From: Lycocorax pyrrhopterus obiensis
Taxonomy: Eukaryota; Chordata; Aves; Passeriformes; Paradisaeidae
Direction: 5' to 3'
NCBI GenBank assembly: GCA_014706295.1
Contig: JACSVZ010000015.1
Span: forward strand, 57,533,535-57,597,534
DNA length: 64,000 nucleotides
The position numbers and the translations under genes are program-made. Each line of letters starts with the position of its first letter. The stretch's first letter is position 1. Below are positions 1 through 61,256 of this stretch, in pieces. The notes below the pieces were generated by a model. That model saw nothing but the letters and a program-made list of their open reading frames with translations, was not told where the DNA came from and made no database searches.

Positions 1-155
1 TGTTGTCTGCTAGCATCCTGTTATTTTGGGGAAATGCTCATTTTAAAATCTTAGTCTGGAACACTGTAGATGAAGAGCCCTGCCCACCAATTTTGCCCAT
101 ATTACCACTTGTTCTGCAAGCTGTGGCCTGGTTAGGCCATAAGAGACTGGCCATT

Positions 156-178
156 TGTGTATGTGTGTGTGTATGTGT
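156..178. repeat. TG-rich microsatellite
   Basis: TGTGTATGTGTGTGTGTATG pattern; short, interrupted dinucleotide repeat. Confidence 0.8.
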
Positions 179-1336
179 TCATAAAGCTGACTTGATTGAT
201 TGTAAAATATAGTCTTTCTGAACAATTGAATTAAATTTTCCAGACTTGTCACTGATTTTACTGGTCTTATTCCTAGTGTTTCCCTGGTTTACCTGAAAAT
301 ATTTCAAATATTTCAAAATTTTCCCACTGTTGAAATATTCTGAAAACTGTAGAATGCTTTTTTAGTTGCTGCTTAACACAGGAGCAAAACTTCAGTTGGC
401 AGCTGAGGTGTTTTTTTGTGTATGTGTGTCTTCCACGGAGTGTCCTCAGCTTGTGTGAGCAGAAATGTGATATTCCCTCAATCTGATACTAAACATTTTC
501 AGTGCAAAACCATGCCCAGGACACAGTCATGATGAGAGGGAAAAGCCTCTCAATCAGATGTGATCTACTTACTGTTCTTTGATACTCTAGTCTGTTCATC
601 ATGTTCTAATGGATTAACATTTCCTTTGCACTGCTTTAATCCTGTTTATCACAAAATCAGGTGGTGTTTTAGAATTTCCTTCCATAAGAAAGACAACAAT
701 GAAACCTGACTGTGTCTGTTTTATAGCTGGCATCTTCTCTGATTCCGGGTTTTTAGAGTTCAGAGATAGCAGTAAAGGAACTGTGGGGAAAAGCTTATTG
801 ATTGCTTTTGTGTTGAAATAAATGGTGAAAAGTTATTACTGGCTGGCTGATGAGGTCTGGTGTGTGGATGGCAATAATTTAAAGGAAATTACAGTTTCAT
901 TAGGGCGGATGTGGTCTCAAAGGCTATGTTTAACTATCAGCACTACTTCACTACATAAAAACAGTCACAGCTCTCTCTGATCTTTGACCCTTACTGCTCC
1001 AAAAGCTGAAATACACCGCTACATTCTCTTCTTTGTCACCACTGTCTGTATTTTTACCTTCCTTTTTTGAATGACATTGGTTTGTTGAATTCCTTGTGAT
1101 CACTTTTGTCTGGACACTTGAGGTACACAAGGCTGGATGAACTACAAAAAAATCAGCACTGTGTATTAGTGGCAGAGAAGAAAAAACCCTGCAAAGAAGG
1201 GCCCAATTTCCTGACTGTCCTGTAAATACTGGATTAAATTGGCCCTAACAGGACAAAGTAAGGAGACTACAACTGTATGTATATTTGAGGCTGAAGGAAA
1301 TAGTTGTGAACAGATAGTGACATTTTTTCACCAATC

Positions 1337-1435
1337 TGGTGAAAGGTGTCCTTGCCCATGCAGGAGGGCTGGACTGCCTGGCCTCCAAAGGTCCCTTCCC
1401 AAGCAAACCATTCCATGCTTCTGTGATTTTTAGGA
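1337..1435 (+). mobile_element. CR1 LINE 3' scrap near the window start
   Basis: Forward CR1 3' text, more diverged than the others: GGTGAAAGGTGTCCTTGCCC, GCAGGAGGGCTGGACTGCCT, AAAGGTCCCTTCCCAAGCAA, then CATGCTTCTGTGATTTT. An antisense 135-codon frame across it is spurious. Confidence 0.75.
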
Positions 1436-4400
1436 GCTGATGTGTTCTGGAGAAAGCTCATCTGGTAATTTCTGTAATGTGACAGGGAGGACAGAGAAAG
1501 ATGAAAGGAGAAATGTCTTGTGCTTTCAAGTTTCTCCTCTTCAGAAAGCATGGAGTCGGAGCTAAGGTGGAATAGGTTAAAAGTGCCTGTACTGTTGCAT
1601 ATTCTGTTAAGAAATGTAAATAGGATTACCAGGGAAAGACTAAACAAATTCGTGGTGAATATGGCTTTCAGCATCTGGTAAAATACAATTGCACAAATGC
1701 ATCTGCTGACATAGGTGATCTATAAACTGATGCTCTAAGCCATGGAGCTTGTGTGTTTGATGCCTTCTGCAGTGGGTTACCCAAATATTTGCTACTGCTT
1801 CTTGTCAGACAAAAAATATCTGACTGTTTTTTCAATTTTTTTTCCCCCTGATCATATTTTGTGCACTCTTATCTACCCCAGAAGTGTATTAATGCATTCC
1901 ACTCTGCTGTTTGTAGTGAATCTCCCATGCAGGTTTTATTAACTCAAACCAAGAATAATTTGTACTTTATTTTTAGTATCTAGCACTGCCTTAATTTGAT
2001 TTTTATATGGAAGTGAAATCATGGTCACTGCAATCTGATCTGCTTCATTTGTGAGTCTGTTGTTCGGATTTTTAATGTGGAAGGGGTAGTTTTAAAGCCT
2101 TTCACTGTACTGCTGAATCTAAGGAGAATTCTGTATGGTGGTCCTCCTGGCATGGGTCACGGCCTTTTTTTGTGGGGTGCATGTGTGCTTTGTGTGGCTG
2201 TGTGTGACCAAAATCTAAATTAACTGGAAAATGAGTCTATACTGTTCTGAAAATATGTTAAATGATGTTTGATCTGTGAAGGTGAGTAAAGATGGATGGC
2301 ACAACAATTTTAGGGTAGACCACAGGCTTTTTCCTCTTCCCTTTTTTCCCCTGCCCTTCCTTAAAGGAGGATATGGGTTTCTGTGGTACCAGCTACATCA
2401 TGACCCCAAGCTGTCAAGGCACCAGAGATGCCCTCCTGACTCTGCTGGTCTGGCTGTGTGTCCTGGCTGCAGGAAGGTGAAGTGGCAGGCAGGGACATCA
2501 CCATCAGGGGTAGTTCAGTCAATGGGGACAAGGCAGCAGCTGTGTGGGAGACAGGAGGCCTGAGGATGGCATGGGAAGGACAAAGCAATGAAGATGCTAT
2601 GAGAAAAAGCAGTCTCAGGGTGTCTTCTCTTTGCTAACTCTGTGTACTGTAATAGAATGGATAGCACTATAAATAGTAATTTCTGCTTCCCTAAATCATA
2701 ACAAGATCTTGTAGGATATATATTTATCGTTTGTATATATTTATAAAGGAGGTTTTAGAAATAAGAACTGTTTAACTTTTTTTTTTAACAGAAGAATTGG
2801 CAAATCAAACCCAGTTGATGGAGACATAGCCTTTGACAACTTTCCATGTCTAAAACCAGAAATCCTTTAACAACTGCTGATCTTTCTTTACTAAAGAAGA
2901 TTAATTGAAAAATGAACCACAGATCCCTGGATTTTTTTTATAAGTATGGAAGGTACTTTAAGCTACAGCAACCCAGCTTTATATGGTTAGTGTAAAACAT
3001 AGAGTTGCCATAGAAGAAAAAGTCCTTTTGTAAACTTTAATAGAATAGATGGCACTCAATGATCTTTGATGCAGTTCTCTGATTTAACTGAACAGCAACC
3101 ATTTCATTATTTGTTTTGAGAGTTTTGTAGTTGCTTGTATTACTCTTACTCTTGGACTAAATTGCAGACGCCAAGATGCTACGATGGTAAAAGCTGTGCA
3201 AACATAGGACAGAAAGTTCTTTTCCTCTAACAACTTCTATTGTGTGTTCTTTGAGAAAACCACAGGCTTTCCCTTTGGGGCACATAATACAGATGAGCTG
3301 GAAGAAAAGAAAGAAAGGATGGAAAAATACTCCTATTTACTTTCCAATTATGGCATGGTAATTGTTCATTACATCTACCTTGAGACTGCTTTTCTTGAAT
3401 CTCCTTGCATGTGAACCAGGAGAGCTAGGGAGGAGAGTGATAGATGTTCCTGATTTTCACAACTGGGAGGGGAAAATGTCCTTTCAACAAATGTATTTCT
3501 CTTTGGGCTGCAGATCCACTGTCCCTTAGTTTTTCTTACCTTATTAAGGGTTAGTTACCCTCTTTTTAAAGCTATTGTTGCTTTTCCTTGTTTCAGCAGT
3601 CCTGAATACCCATTCCTAAACTTCCTCCTTGCCCAGCCCACTTCTGTGTGGACTTTTCCCTTCTCCCTCCTTTTCCTGGTGATCACTGGTATCTGTAGGT
3701 CACTTCCTTAATACAGAATTTCCCACCATCCTTTTATTCATTATATGCCTGCAAATCTTGAGTTGTGATATGGCTGTTACTTCCTTCCTCACATGTCTGT
3801 GGGGCAAAGCTTGAAGGATGCAGTTTAACAAGACAGCAGTATTAAATAACTTGTGTGCTCTGGGGTTTTTTTAATACATATTTTTTTAAGCCATCCAGGC
3901 TTCTGCACAAAATCACTTGTTACTGATTTTAGACTATCCCAAGAGTCATGAAAAGGACAGCATGTGGAAGGTCTGACAGAAGTGAGGGTCACTTTGGGAC
4001 ACGGGTGTGTGGTGTCCTGTAGCCGATTCCATTTCCCTAAGAATAGCTGGGAGCCAAGTTGAACCCCTCTGCAGGCTACTGCCCAGCTCGTGAGAGGGGC
4101 TTTTAATAGCACCTCAGGAACTATCTGGGGATGAGGAAAAAGCATGATTTTATTTCTGCCCATGCCCCAAATGTTGTGATTTTGAAGTATTGGGGTGTAA
4201 TGGAGAAGAGAAAGGGGAGGTCAGTGAACCACAGCTATTTATGGGAGCCCTGTGAAAGGGGCCTTTCTCTCTTGGACTCCCTGAGATGTCTGTAGATCTC
4301 TCACATGGAAAAAGAAAGTTGGGAGGTGTTTCCATATTCAAATTCAGATGTTCTCCTTCTGAATTCTGTGTCAGGGTGCAAGTGGGTTACTGATCCTTCG

Positions 4401-6299
4401 GCTGGGACAAAAATCCCTCTCCATCACTGGCTGACACAAACTGTGCATCATGTTCTGACGCATCATCCTCAGCAAACCTTTTCAAACACTTTGTGCCTGA
4501 AGTGAGTCTGCAGCAAGGAGGAGAGAAGCAGAAGGGAGCCACATTGAGTGCTGGACTGTGATTCACTGTCACATGAGCCAGTTTGGTTTTGGGGCTGTGT
4601 GTCACAGGGACATGCTGCTCGTGCAGCTCTTTAACACTCAGTTCAGCTTTCCAGGTTTCCTAACAGTACTCATATGACTTCCTTCTCAACTTCATCACAT
4701 TAAGAATATTCAAATGAGTTATGAACACAGTTTGAGTCCCCTTGTCTGCAAAATGGGGAAAGTACTGAGAAAAAGCTGGTGTTGTTTAGCCTGAGAAGTG
4801 CTTGGAGGTGGAAAAAAAGTAAGTGCCATATATTTATTCTGAGACATTTGTGAAAACTTTTAATTATTGCACTGAGGAAGTCATATATGAGCCAATAATT
4901 TTGATTAGGGGTAACATAGTTTCATAGAACTGGTCTGCTGTGCAAGGACTAAAAGCATACTGTGTTTAGTCTGTGTAGTTATTCTGGTTATACTAAATGA
5001 CAGCAACTTCCTATCTTAGTAGTATGACTTTAATGACACACTAATGAGAATGTTTGTTTTACATAACTAGTTGTTCTCCATGCCTCCTCATCTGCCTTTA
5101 GAGAAAATTGATAAAACGAACCTTATTTTTAAATTAACTTTTTTTAAAAGTTCATAGGCATGTTTAGGTGACAGGGAAGACACAGTTGCACTTCTTGTTG
5201 ATGAGTTTTCAACTAATACTTGCATTGTGCAATTTGCATGTATCTGCTTTCAGAGTAAGCAAAGTTGGGCGTAGAACACTTGTGAAACCAGGGTAATAGG
5301 TTAATGAGATATTACCCTTCTAGCAGTTTAATCTCTTCCAAATCCCCTTATCTGCTAGCTAATCAAATAGATATGGAACAATTAACATATTACTTTTTTT
5401 TAAAAAAAGGAGGGGTTAAATATGTATTTCAAAGATGGGCAGTGGTGACTTCTTTATACCTGTTTTAAAGTTGCTGCTTCTGCAAGTGAAATAGGATCCC
5501 TGGTTTTCTTCGTGTGTGTAAAATGACTTCTTTCTGAGTGGTAGCAGAGCTGCAGTGACTCCTGTCTGGCCCCTGCTTTTCCTCGTGTGACCCCTTCTCG
5601 TCTCTTTGCTTGCAGTGGTCAGTAAGCATTTATGAAGCTGCTTATCTAAAATAATTGCTTCAAAAATAATTATTTTGTAGCCATTTGTCTTACTGTTTTC
5701 TAACCTACTATATTGTTTGTGTGAAAGTTGAAAGCTATATTGCCGATCCAATCTGAATTTAAAATCTGGCATGTACTTGTATGATCTGCATTATCAGTTG
5801 TTTTCCTGGGTTGGGAAGAGTAGACCCGGCTGAAGAAAGGCTGGCAAAGCCCTCACTGGCAGATGGACAAACCAGACTCATGGGGAAAGTGGTTTGTTCC
5901 AAATGTGGAAAACTGAGCCGAAAATTTATCTTCTCAACAAAGGCTTTTCTGGAGAGATGAGGTGTTCTGTTATAAAGGTACTTCATGTGCAAGCCCAAGC
6001 AACAGGGGCAAGCTTTGAACTCCTGGGGGTGAACTTCCAAAACACAAATATAACTTATGCATTGGAGTTCTCTTGGTCTGATTATGAAACTCAGCTAATG
6101 CTATTTTTTTTTTTAAATGATGCATTGAAGATCTGGGTGAATAAAATTTGTGTCTTTAAGGAGCCTGAGATTACTTGCTAGGAGTATCAGGGATGAGGAA
6201 ATGCAACTTCCTAGCTCAGCAGTTTAAAATAAATGCTCAAAACAGAAAGAAAACTTGTAAATCTTGGCCAAAGTGCTAAAAATGTGTTCCATTTAGGTG

Positions 6300-6620
6300 T
6301 CGAATCCATACGCACGGAGCTTGCATCTGCTCATCTCAACACGAAAAACGCACCGAAGTGTTAAAATAACTGGAGGAAAGTTGGGGTTTTTTTGCTGGTT
6401 TCGGCACTATCCCCCTGCCGTTCAACATCTGTAATAGAAAGGAAACAACTAGCTGTCCGTTCCAGAGGGCTGTCCCCTCGGTGACAGACAGATACTCACG
6501 GATTGTTGTGCACGCGTGTTCCCCGAAACCCTCGGTGCTCAGCCCTCCAAGCAGCTCCGCAGAGTTGTGAGTGCGGGCACTGAGAGGCTGGAGACGGAAG
6601 GGGCTGCAGGGAGCTGTGGT
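6300..6620. promoter_or_regulatory. Candidate CpG-rich promoter patch upstream of exon 1
   Basis: CpG dinucleotides are clearly denser here than in the surrounding AT-rich sequence (for example around CACGCGTGTTCCCCGAAACC at about 6511). It lies about 1 kb before the MSSEP exon. There is no TATA box or start-site evidence; calling it a promoter is inference. Confidence 0.3.
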
Positions 6621-7282
6621 TTGGAGCAGTGCAGTGCTTGAAAATGACCTCAGTAACTGCCTGCGATACTCTGATTCATGTTACCCGAATTGACAGGGCT
6701 GGATTTAAACCCCAGGTTTTTTCTCCCGCTGAGACGAAAGTGTGCCAGCTGGGGATCACATGGTGTGGGAGCTCTGAACAATAAAAGAAAGTTACTTCCC
6801 TTTCCACTTAATCATTTTGCTTTTTGAAACTGTGTATTTCCTCGGTTCATAATTCACTCTCATATCTTTGTATTGTACCCTGGAGCACAATATGTAGTTT
6901 ATGTCATTTAAAAATTGATTTTAAATTATTCAAATCAGTTTTAATCTATGCCAAATAAACTAATGTTTTCATAACAATTCTTTAATGTAGACTCTTTTGG
7001 TCAGTGTTCTGGTATCCTGTGTGTTATATGTACTTCATTCTTGGCATAACTTTAAAGAGAGATTAGGAAATGCAGAAGATGATTTGAAAATGAGCACCAT
7101 GCAATATAAAGGGAGAACAAAGCACCAAACAGAAAAACGTACTAACTTGTCCTTTAACCTTCATGCCGCTTTAATTTTGAACAGCGACGCAATTATTAGT
7201 GACAAAACTTTCACAGTGGCTGAGGTATTAGACAAAACAACTTACAGTGGTCCCTCCTTCTCCTCCTCCTCCTTCTTTCTCC

Positions 7283-7604
7283 AGCAGTTTGTACGTTACA
7301 TAAGCTGATTTCTTTGTTTTTCCTCGTTCCTCGTGAGCAGACTTCACTCTCTTCTCTGAGCAGACTGGTTTGCGTAGCTTACGCTTCTCCTCTCAGCACA
7401 AGCTGGCCCTCCAAGAGGAGGAGGAGCATCGTGTGACTGAGAGACCCAGCATGTAAACTTTCAGCACATACCGAGCATCTGGGGAGAGGTCCTTCCTGGC
7501 AACTTGTAGGGCTTGTAAATGGGATAAGTGTGAGCCTCTCATAGGGTTATTGCCAGTGCAAAATCAGCTCCTCGTGCAGTGGTACGGGATTACATTTGCA
7601 AACA

Positions 7605-7620
<16 letters not shown>
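7283..7620 (+). CDS. FGD4: FGD4 candidate first coding exon (5' UTR plus MSSEP start)
   Basis: ATG at 7605-7607 (A at -3, T at +4) opens five codons, M-S-S-E-P, plus one base, then meets the strong donor CAG|GTAAGG at 7621. Ending one base into a codon, it joins the next exon, which needs exactly one base, to give glycine (G|GC). An in-frame TAG at 7542-7544 closes the frame upstream, so this ATG is the first one in that frame. The upstream edge is uncertain: a pyrimidine tract ending in CAG at about 7282 could make this an internal exon, or transcription could start within 7300-7600. No homology can be claimed for five residues; support is the donor, the phase and the upstream stop. Confidence 0.55.
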
Positions 7621-55606
<47,986 letters not shown>

Positions 55607-55689
55607 AGCTCAAGAACACATGGCATTTTTAAAAGATTTCAATTGAAATTGTGGTTAACCTTTGTGTTAACCTTTCTTTGCTCAATCAA

Positions 55690-55728
55690 GGAAAAAAAAA
55701 AAAAGGAAAAAAAAAGAAAAAGAAACTT
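55690..55728. repeat. A-rich tract in the FGD4 3' UTR
   Basis: Runs of A broken by single or paired G within 90-125 bases of the stop codon (A-runs of up to 13). Confidence 0.9.
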
Positions 55729-55815
55729 CTTCCTACCATACACATCTTGGCACTTTATGTTTGGGAAAAAATTCTGGTCTTTTTAGGGATCTTTTTCTTA
55801 TATTTATGTTCTGTC

Positions 55816-55821
55816 AATAAA
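55816..55821 (+). promoter_or_regulatory. Polyadenylation signal AATAAA, proximal
   Basis: Canonical hexamer about 210 bases after the FGD4 stop, followed within 20-40 bases by T-rich sequence. Plausible proximal cleavage signal. Confidence 0.5.
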
Positions 55822-55845
55822 AGTGATGTACAGGTCCATTTCAGA

Positions 55846-58065
55846 GACTTTTTTAAAAAATGTGAATGCTATTAAAAATACTTACTAACTTTACTGTACT
55901 ACTTGTTTGTTGTAATGCAATTTATTTTTTTTTAAATCCAGTTGCTCTTCAGTTAACATTTGCTACCTTCATTAAGAATGCAAATATTTGAAGCTTCCTA
56001 CTTACACGTTAGGACTTGCAACAGGATAAAAGATATACCTCCACATTGCCAAAATAGATCTGTACTTAAATATGCAGGGACAGTTTGGTTTAATGTATGT
56101 AGTTTATAGATTGATTTCCACAGTTCTGTACATATGTCATATTCACTTGTATCTTTTTAATTAAAGTAATGCAAATTGCTTTCACAGGTATATTGGCTTT
56201 TAAGGTTTCAATTTATCAAGGAAACAATCTAATGATTTTCAATCTAGAAATAAATACCTAAAATATGAGAAAACTATATATAATATATGTACAGTATTAA
56301 AAATGTACAATACTTGATTATTGCTTTGATTTCATGATACTGGGTTCTTATTAGTGAATAATTTATTTTAAAAAAAAAGCATGTTTTCTATTTGAAATTA
56401 AACACAGTCCTAAATTGAAAAATACTGTTCAGTGATTTGTTTTAATAGCTGACACTTAATGATCTTGATACTTTTATGCATCAAAAGATTAGCAGTAATG
56501 TAAGTGGCATGCAATGGACAAACTAGTTCCAGTTGTGCTTAAACAAGTAGTGGCTTTTCTTCAGTGTCCTATCACTGTTAGCTTTTAAGAGTGCAGTAGT
56601 TTGTTGCTCAAATGCAGTATGTGGTTTGAGAAAAGCAACAGATTCTAGTAACCTTCTGGGAACATGTATTTTTGCTATTACGGTTATTGGAACAAAACAT
56701 TTTGAACCTACGTTTTTTAATTTTTGTAGAAGATTAGGTATTGTAACGTTTATTTATGACAACAATCTTCAAGGATTGTTGTTTTAAAGTGGAGCCTGCT
56801 TTATAAAAAGTTTAGTATGAAGAAGTCTGAGCTTACAAATTTGAATTTTTATTAACTAACACTATTTGTTTTCTGCTTCTGGGTATAAGGACTCACTGGC
56901 TTTACAATATTAAGTTCCTTATGAACTTCCATTCCTATTAGGGTTTTTATACATAGAAGCAAATGACCTCCCTAAAATTTTTATTGTAATATCCTTGAAT
57001 GAAATATGGCAAACTCAGAGGTAGTGATTGACTATCAACTAAAATCATTGCTGTCTTTCCTTTTTTAAACCCTTAAAGGAAGGAAAATATGTAACTTCTA
57101 CAATCAACTTGTCATAAGAACATTCAGGAGTCTCACTCCTCAATAAATCTGCAATCTGTGTTTTAAATCATGTCAAGCTGAAGAGCTCAGGTTCAATTTT
57201 GTTAGTAACATGACAGATTTAAATTGTTGGGTTTTTATAATGAGTTTGTCAAACAAACTATTCGCTGAACTCCTACACCTGCTTTACTCTGCAATACTAC
57301 AGGGAAAAAAACCCAACTCATTTTGCATTTAGCAAGAGATTAATATCTGTTTGCAGTGTCAAGCATACATGAGCATGCAGTGTCCATCATTCCTTCATAA
57401 GAATGTCGTGTAACTTAATGTTAGTGGGATGGATTTTGCTCTCACCTGCACAGATCTGAGATCTACCATAGCCTTTAGATTCCACAGCTTTACACCAGTG
57501 TTAATAACAATCAGGACATGGTATGGTAGAGTACTAACTCTCCAGCTGACTTGGTGCATGTCAGTTCTGAATTCTCTTCCTTGGGTGCTCCCTGTGTCCA
57601 GATTATCCTGGATATAACCCTAGTATTACTTTTATCTGATGTGCAAGCTCTTCTGTAATTCTCTTAGCGATTTTAAGTTACTTCTACTGGCAGCTCTGTT
57701 TACCTTTAGCTATGGGCAGCTCAAGCCTGTTTTGATTCATGTTGGTGAGTACCATCAGATCTTTGCCAAGGTCTCCCTAGCTAATACATCTTGCGTATAC
57801 CTTGGCAAGGGATGGGGGGCCATTCAGGTAAGCAAGCAGAACTCTTGGTGGCTATCTTTCCTTCATGGCCAACTCCCAAGAGTGGCTATCTTCTACAAGA
57901 GCCTCAAGTGCAATTCTGGGATATGGAGAGTTGTCTTACCACATCCCAATGTATCAAAGCAGTTTCCCATGGTCAAGTTGTTGAGTGTAAAGGAAGAAGT
58001 TGCTTTAAAGGAGTTCTCAGATAGGAAGGACTGAGCTATACTGAAAATATGATGGTATGACTGTA
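55846..58065. other. Sequence between FGD4 stop region and the CR1 element
   Basis: Very AT-rich, with many short A/T runs and candidate AATAAA/ATTAAA hexamers (about 56162 and 57144). Likely extended 3' UTR in part. No coding feature recognised. Confidence 0.5.
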
Positions 58066-58922
58066 GTCATAGAATTAATTAGGTTGGAAAAGGCCTCTCA
58101 GATCACTGGGTCTGACCATTGCCCAGCACTGCCAAGTCCACCACTAAACCATGTCCCTAAGTGCCACATCTTTCAAATACCTTCAGGGATGGTGACTCAA
58201 CCCTTTCCCTAGGCAGCCTGCTCCAATGCTTGACCTCCCCTTTGGTGACAAAATATTTTCTAAAATCCAGTCTAAACCTCCCCTGGCACAACATGAGGCC
58301 ATTTCCTCTTGTCCTATTGCTTGTTTCCTGGGAGCAGAGACTGATCCCCTCCTCGCCATCATCTCCTTTCAGGGAGTTGTAGAGAGCAATAAGGTCCCTC
58401 CTGGGCCTCCCTTTCTCCAGGCTGAACACCCCAGCTCCCTCAGCCACTTCTCACAGGACTTGTGCTCCAGACCCTTCACCAGCTCTGTCGCCCTTCTCTG
58501 GGCCCACTCCAGCCCTTCCATGTCCTTCTTATCATGTCTTTCATGTCCCAGAACTGGACACGGCACTTGAGGTGCAGCCTCGCCCATGCCAAGTACAGGG
58601 GGACAATCATTGCCCTGGTCCTGCTGGCCACACTGTTGCTGATATAACAGTGTGTCTTGCCCACCTGGGCACACACTGGCTCATGCTCATCCGCTGTCAG
58701 CCAGCAATCCCAGGTCCTTTTCCACCAGGCAGCTTTCCAGCCTTTCTTCCCCAAGCCTTTAGTGCTGCAAGGGGTTGTTGTGATCCAGATGCAGGACCCA
58801 GCACCTGGCCTTGTTGAACCTCATAGAGCTTGCTTGACCCACTGATCCAGCCTGTCTGGATCTCACTGCAGAGCCTTCTTGCCCTCCAGCAGGTCAACAC
58901 CCTATCCAACTTGGTGCTGTGT
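58066..58922 (-). mobile_element. CR1 LINE, 5'-truncated, with degenerate ORF2 end
   Basis: Read on the + strand it opens CATAGAATTAATTAGGTTGG and continues with the standard inverted CR1 3' text (GCCCAGCACTGCCAAGTCCA and so on), so the element lies on the minus strand. Minus-strand frames carry recognisable CR1 ORF2 C-terminal pieces ([52 protein letters not shown]) but in several different frames, so it is frameshifted and dead. Truncated at the 5' side near 58922. Confidence 0.93.
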
Positions 58923-61187
58923 AGTACACTCTGTTTTCTAAGCTCCTGAAAACTTACCTCCAAGTCAGGCAGGAAGCCCCATTTCAGTTTAGTGATTAGA
59001 AGTAGCAATTTCTGTGCTGCCTTATTGTTAAAGTGGTATTGAGTAACTGAAGCTACTTGAATGGTTGCACCATCTCTCAGATGAAGCCCTGCATTTGAGC
59101 ATAAGCAACTTGAAATGAAGTTTGCACTGGGAGTTGTTTGTTTGGAGGTTAGCCTCACGTTCGCTCTCAGCCATTAAATTTCATATAGCACAGGATATTT
59201 TATTTACCCTAGTGAAACCCATTTCACATTCTCATAATCAATTGCTTGGTTAGGATTGTTCCCTCTGAGTCAGAATGTGTTGGCACTCAAACACATGGTT
59301 CTGTGTGTATTTTGTGGGTAAAGTATGTGTTACCAATATTAAAGGACATCAGAAGATGGAGAAACTGCTTCTAAATTTAACCACTCCATTGTCTTAATTC
59401 TTCACAGACAAGCTCTCCTACAGCATCCCAAACTTTAACTTTAAATTGTAAGTTATGGCTGCAGAGGAACAAATACAAAGTTGTAGCTGCTGTGGCTTAA
59501 GAACTATGACCAAAGCAGTCAAAGTAAAACCATCATTCTAACAAGGTAGAAGCTGTTCCCATCTGAACTAAATTCTTAAATTCTTCAAGGAAAAGAAAAA
59601 AGGCATTAAATTTGTGAGCATAAAGCTCTGTGTGTAAGGAATAAACTGTAACTAAGCATTCATTCATAATGCATGAATGCATGTGAATGGCTCTGCTGAA
59701 TTATTTAAATTTTGCAACTCTTGTGTTCAAGAAATGCTTGTTTCTCACTTTAAAAGTGATCAGTCTTCTGTGCGATTTAAAGCAGATCAAAAGTTATTTT
59801 AGTGGTTTTATCTGTGTTCAACCAGAACAAGACTTAATTTTATCATTAATATTTTTGGATCATAGTAATATATTTTTTGAAATTACTTATTTTTCCCCCT
59901 ACCATGGGAAAATAGTGTATCATAATATCTGCATGTCTGCACCATTCCTCCAGACCCTCTAAAAATTCTCTTTTGGTATCAGGTACTCCTGCTTGGTTGA
60001 AGAGCTGCTATAAAACCTGTATCATGCAGTATTTTCAAATCACTTTATGCTGAGTAGTTTTGTTTATTCCAAAATGTATTTAACTTATATGTGCAAAATA
60101 GATATTGAGAGTACAAAACATTCTCTTCTATTTGGAGTAGAATATTAAACCACTTTAATTGCATGTATATATAGTAGCACCTTTTTATGCAAAACCATCT
60201 CAAAGTGCTTTACAAATCTCCTCAAAGATTCTAAATTCCTTTCATAGAAAAGAGGATTTTTATTCTTCATGTTTTCAAATTATGGATGAAGGCAAGACAC
60301 TGATTAAATATAGAGTAAATACACTACCACCTAAGTAAAATTTAGGTGAGATAATAGAAGTATGCTCTAGAGACTTCCAAGTGGAGTCGTAAGGTAAAAA
60401 AAAAATACATATATTTAAAAAAAAACAACAAGTGGGAAAGATGTGGAAACACTTGTCAGGTTGTTTGGGTTCATCACCACATAGCTAGTATAAAAAATCA
60501 TCAGCTTTTAATTTCAAGGAAAGATTAAATAAAATTAACAGAGGGCAATTATTTCTTATACTGAAGGAAAGACTTTCAGGAAAGAAATAAACATTCCATG
60601 TAGAAATAATCCTAAGCAATAACAAAAGGTCTTTCTCCATATCGCTGCTATAAACTAGCACAGGCCTGCTGGAGCTATTACACCTTCAGTGATTTAAATT
60701 CACGTGGAATCTGCCTTACATTATATAAGGACACTTGTGGAAGATGTAACTTCCACCAGTTTGGGAGCTGCTGAGATACCATGTTCTCATCGGGACTCAC
60801 AGAGCTCAGGTGAACTTCAGATGGGTTTCAGCTGGAGGTAATTGATGTAGGGGTGAATGTAAACAGCTGGAAGTATATATCCAAAAGTAAATGATTGGAG
60901 AGAAATAATTTTGGGGCAGAACTGACTATCCTTAAGATAAATCTGTTGGTGAAACGGGCATCATTCTTAGTCTCTGTGGTCTACTGTTATTTGAAATCCG
61001 AAATGAAATACATGGGGTTAATGTTTTTTTCTCTAGTCTATGGCCCTGTTGGTGTGAGGAATTTATCTAGCTAGTTCTGACCCATGGGACTGTAAGTATG
61101 TTCCTCAGATAGGAGTTTTAATCTGTTAGCCAGATTGTTTCCTAAATCCTTTTCCTTTAACAGACCATAACATTAATTTAATGATTG

Positions 61188-61256
61188 CATATGTGTGTGT
61201 ATATACACATAGGCATATGTATGTGTATATATGTATATATGTGTATTTATATATTT
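61188..61256. repeat. TG/TA microsatellite
   Basis: ATATGTGTGTGTATATACAC and following TATATGTATATATGTG units. Confidence 0.8.

Larger units (their letters stand above)
1..6299. other. Noncoding sequence upstream of the first FGD4 exon
   Basis: No recognisable exon or RNA gene. It holds a short TG-type microsatellite at 156-178, a CR1 scrap at 1337-1435, several T runs, and a short GCAAAATGGGGAAAGTACTG element at about 4748 reminiscent of an ancient SINE tail. It could be intergenic or an intron of transcripts starting further upstream. Frames of 110-135 codons on the minus strand have no recognisable protein content. Confidence 0.6.
55607..55845 (+). other. FGD4: FGD4 3' UTR, proximal form
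   Basis: Directly follows the stop. It contains an A-rich tract at 55690-55728 and a first AATAAA at 55816-55821 in TCAATAAAAGTG, so a short UTR of about 230 bases is possible. Later signals suggest longer forms. The exact end cannot be seen from sequence alone. Confidence 0.6.

Noticed and set aside
1267..1674. 135-codon minus-strand frame
   Set aside because: It runs antisense through a CR1 scrap and has no recognisable domain or splice support.
2766..2858. T-run plus AACAG that looks like a splice acceptor at about 2790
   Set aside because: The sequence after it meets a stop in a short distance and no donor or conserved peptide follows.
60176..60300. Possible ancient amniote SINE (CTCAAAGTGCTTTACAAATC and a GGATGAAGGCAAGACAC-like end)
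   Set aside because: Resemblance to SINE tails is suggestive but too weak to name a family by eye.
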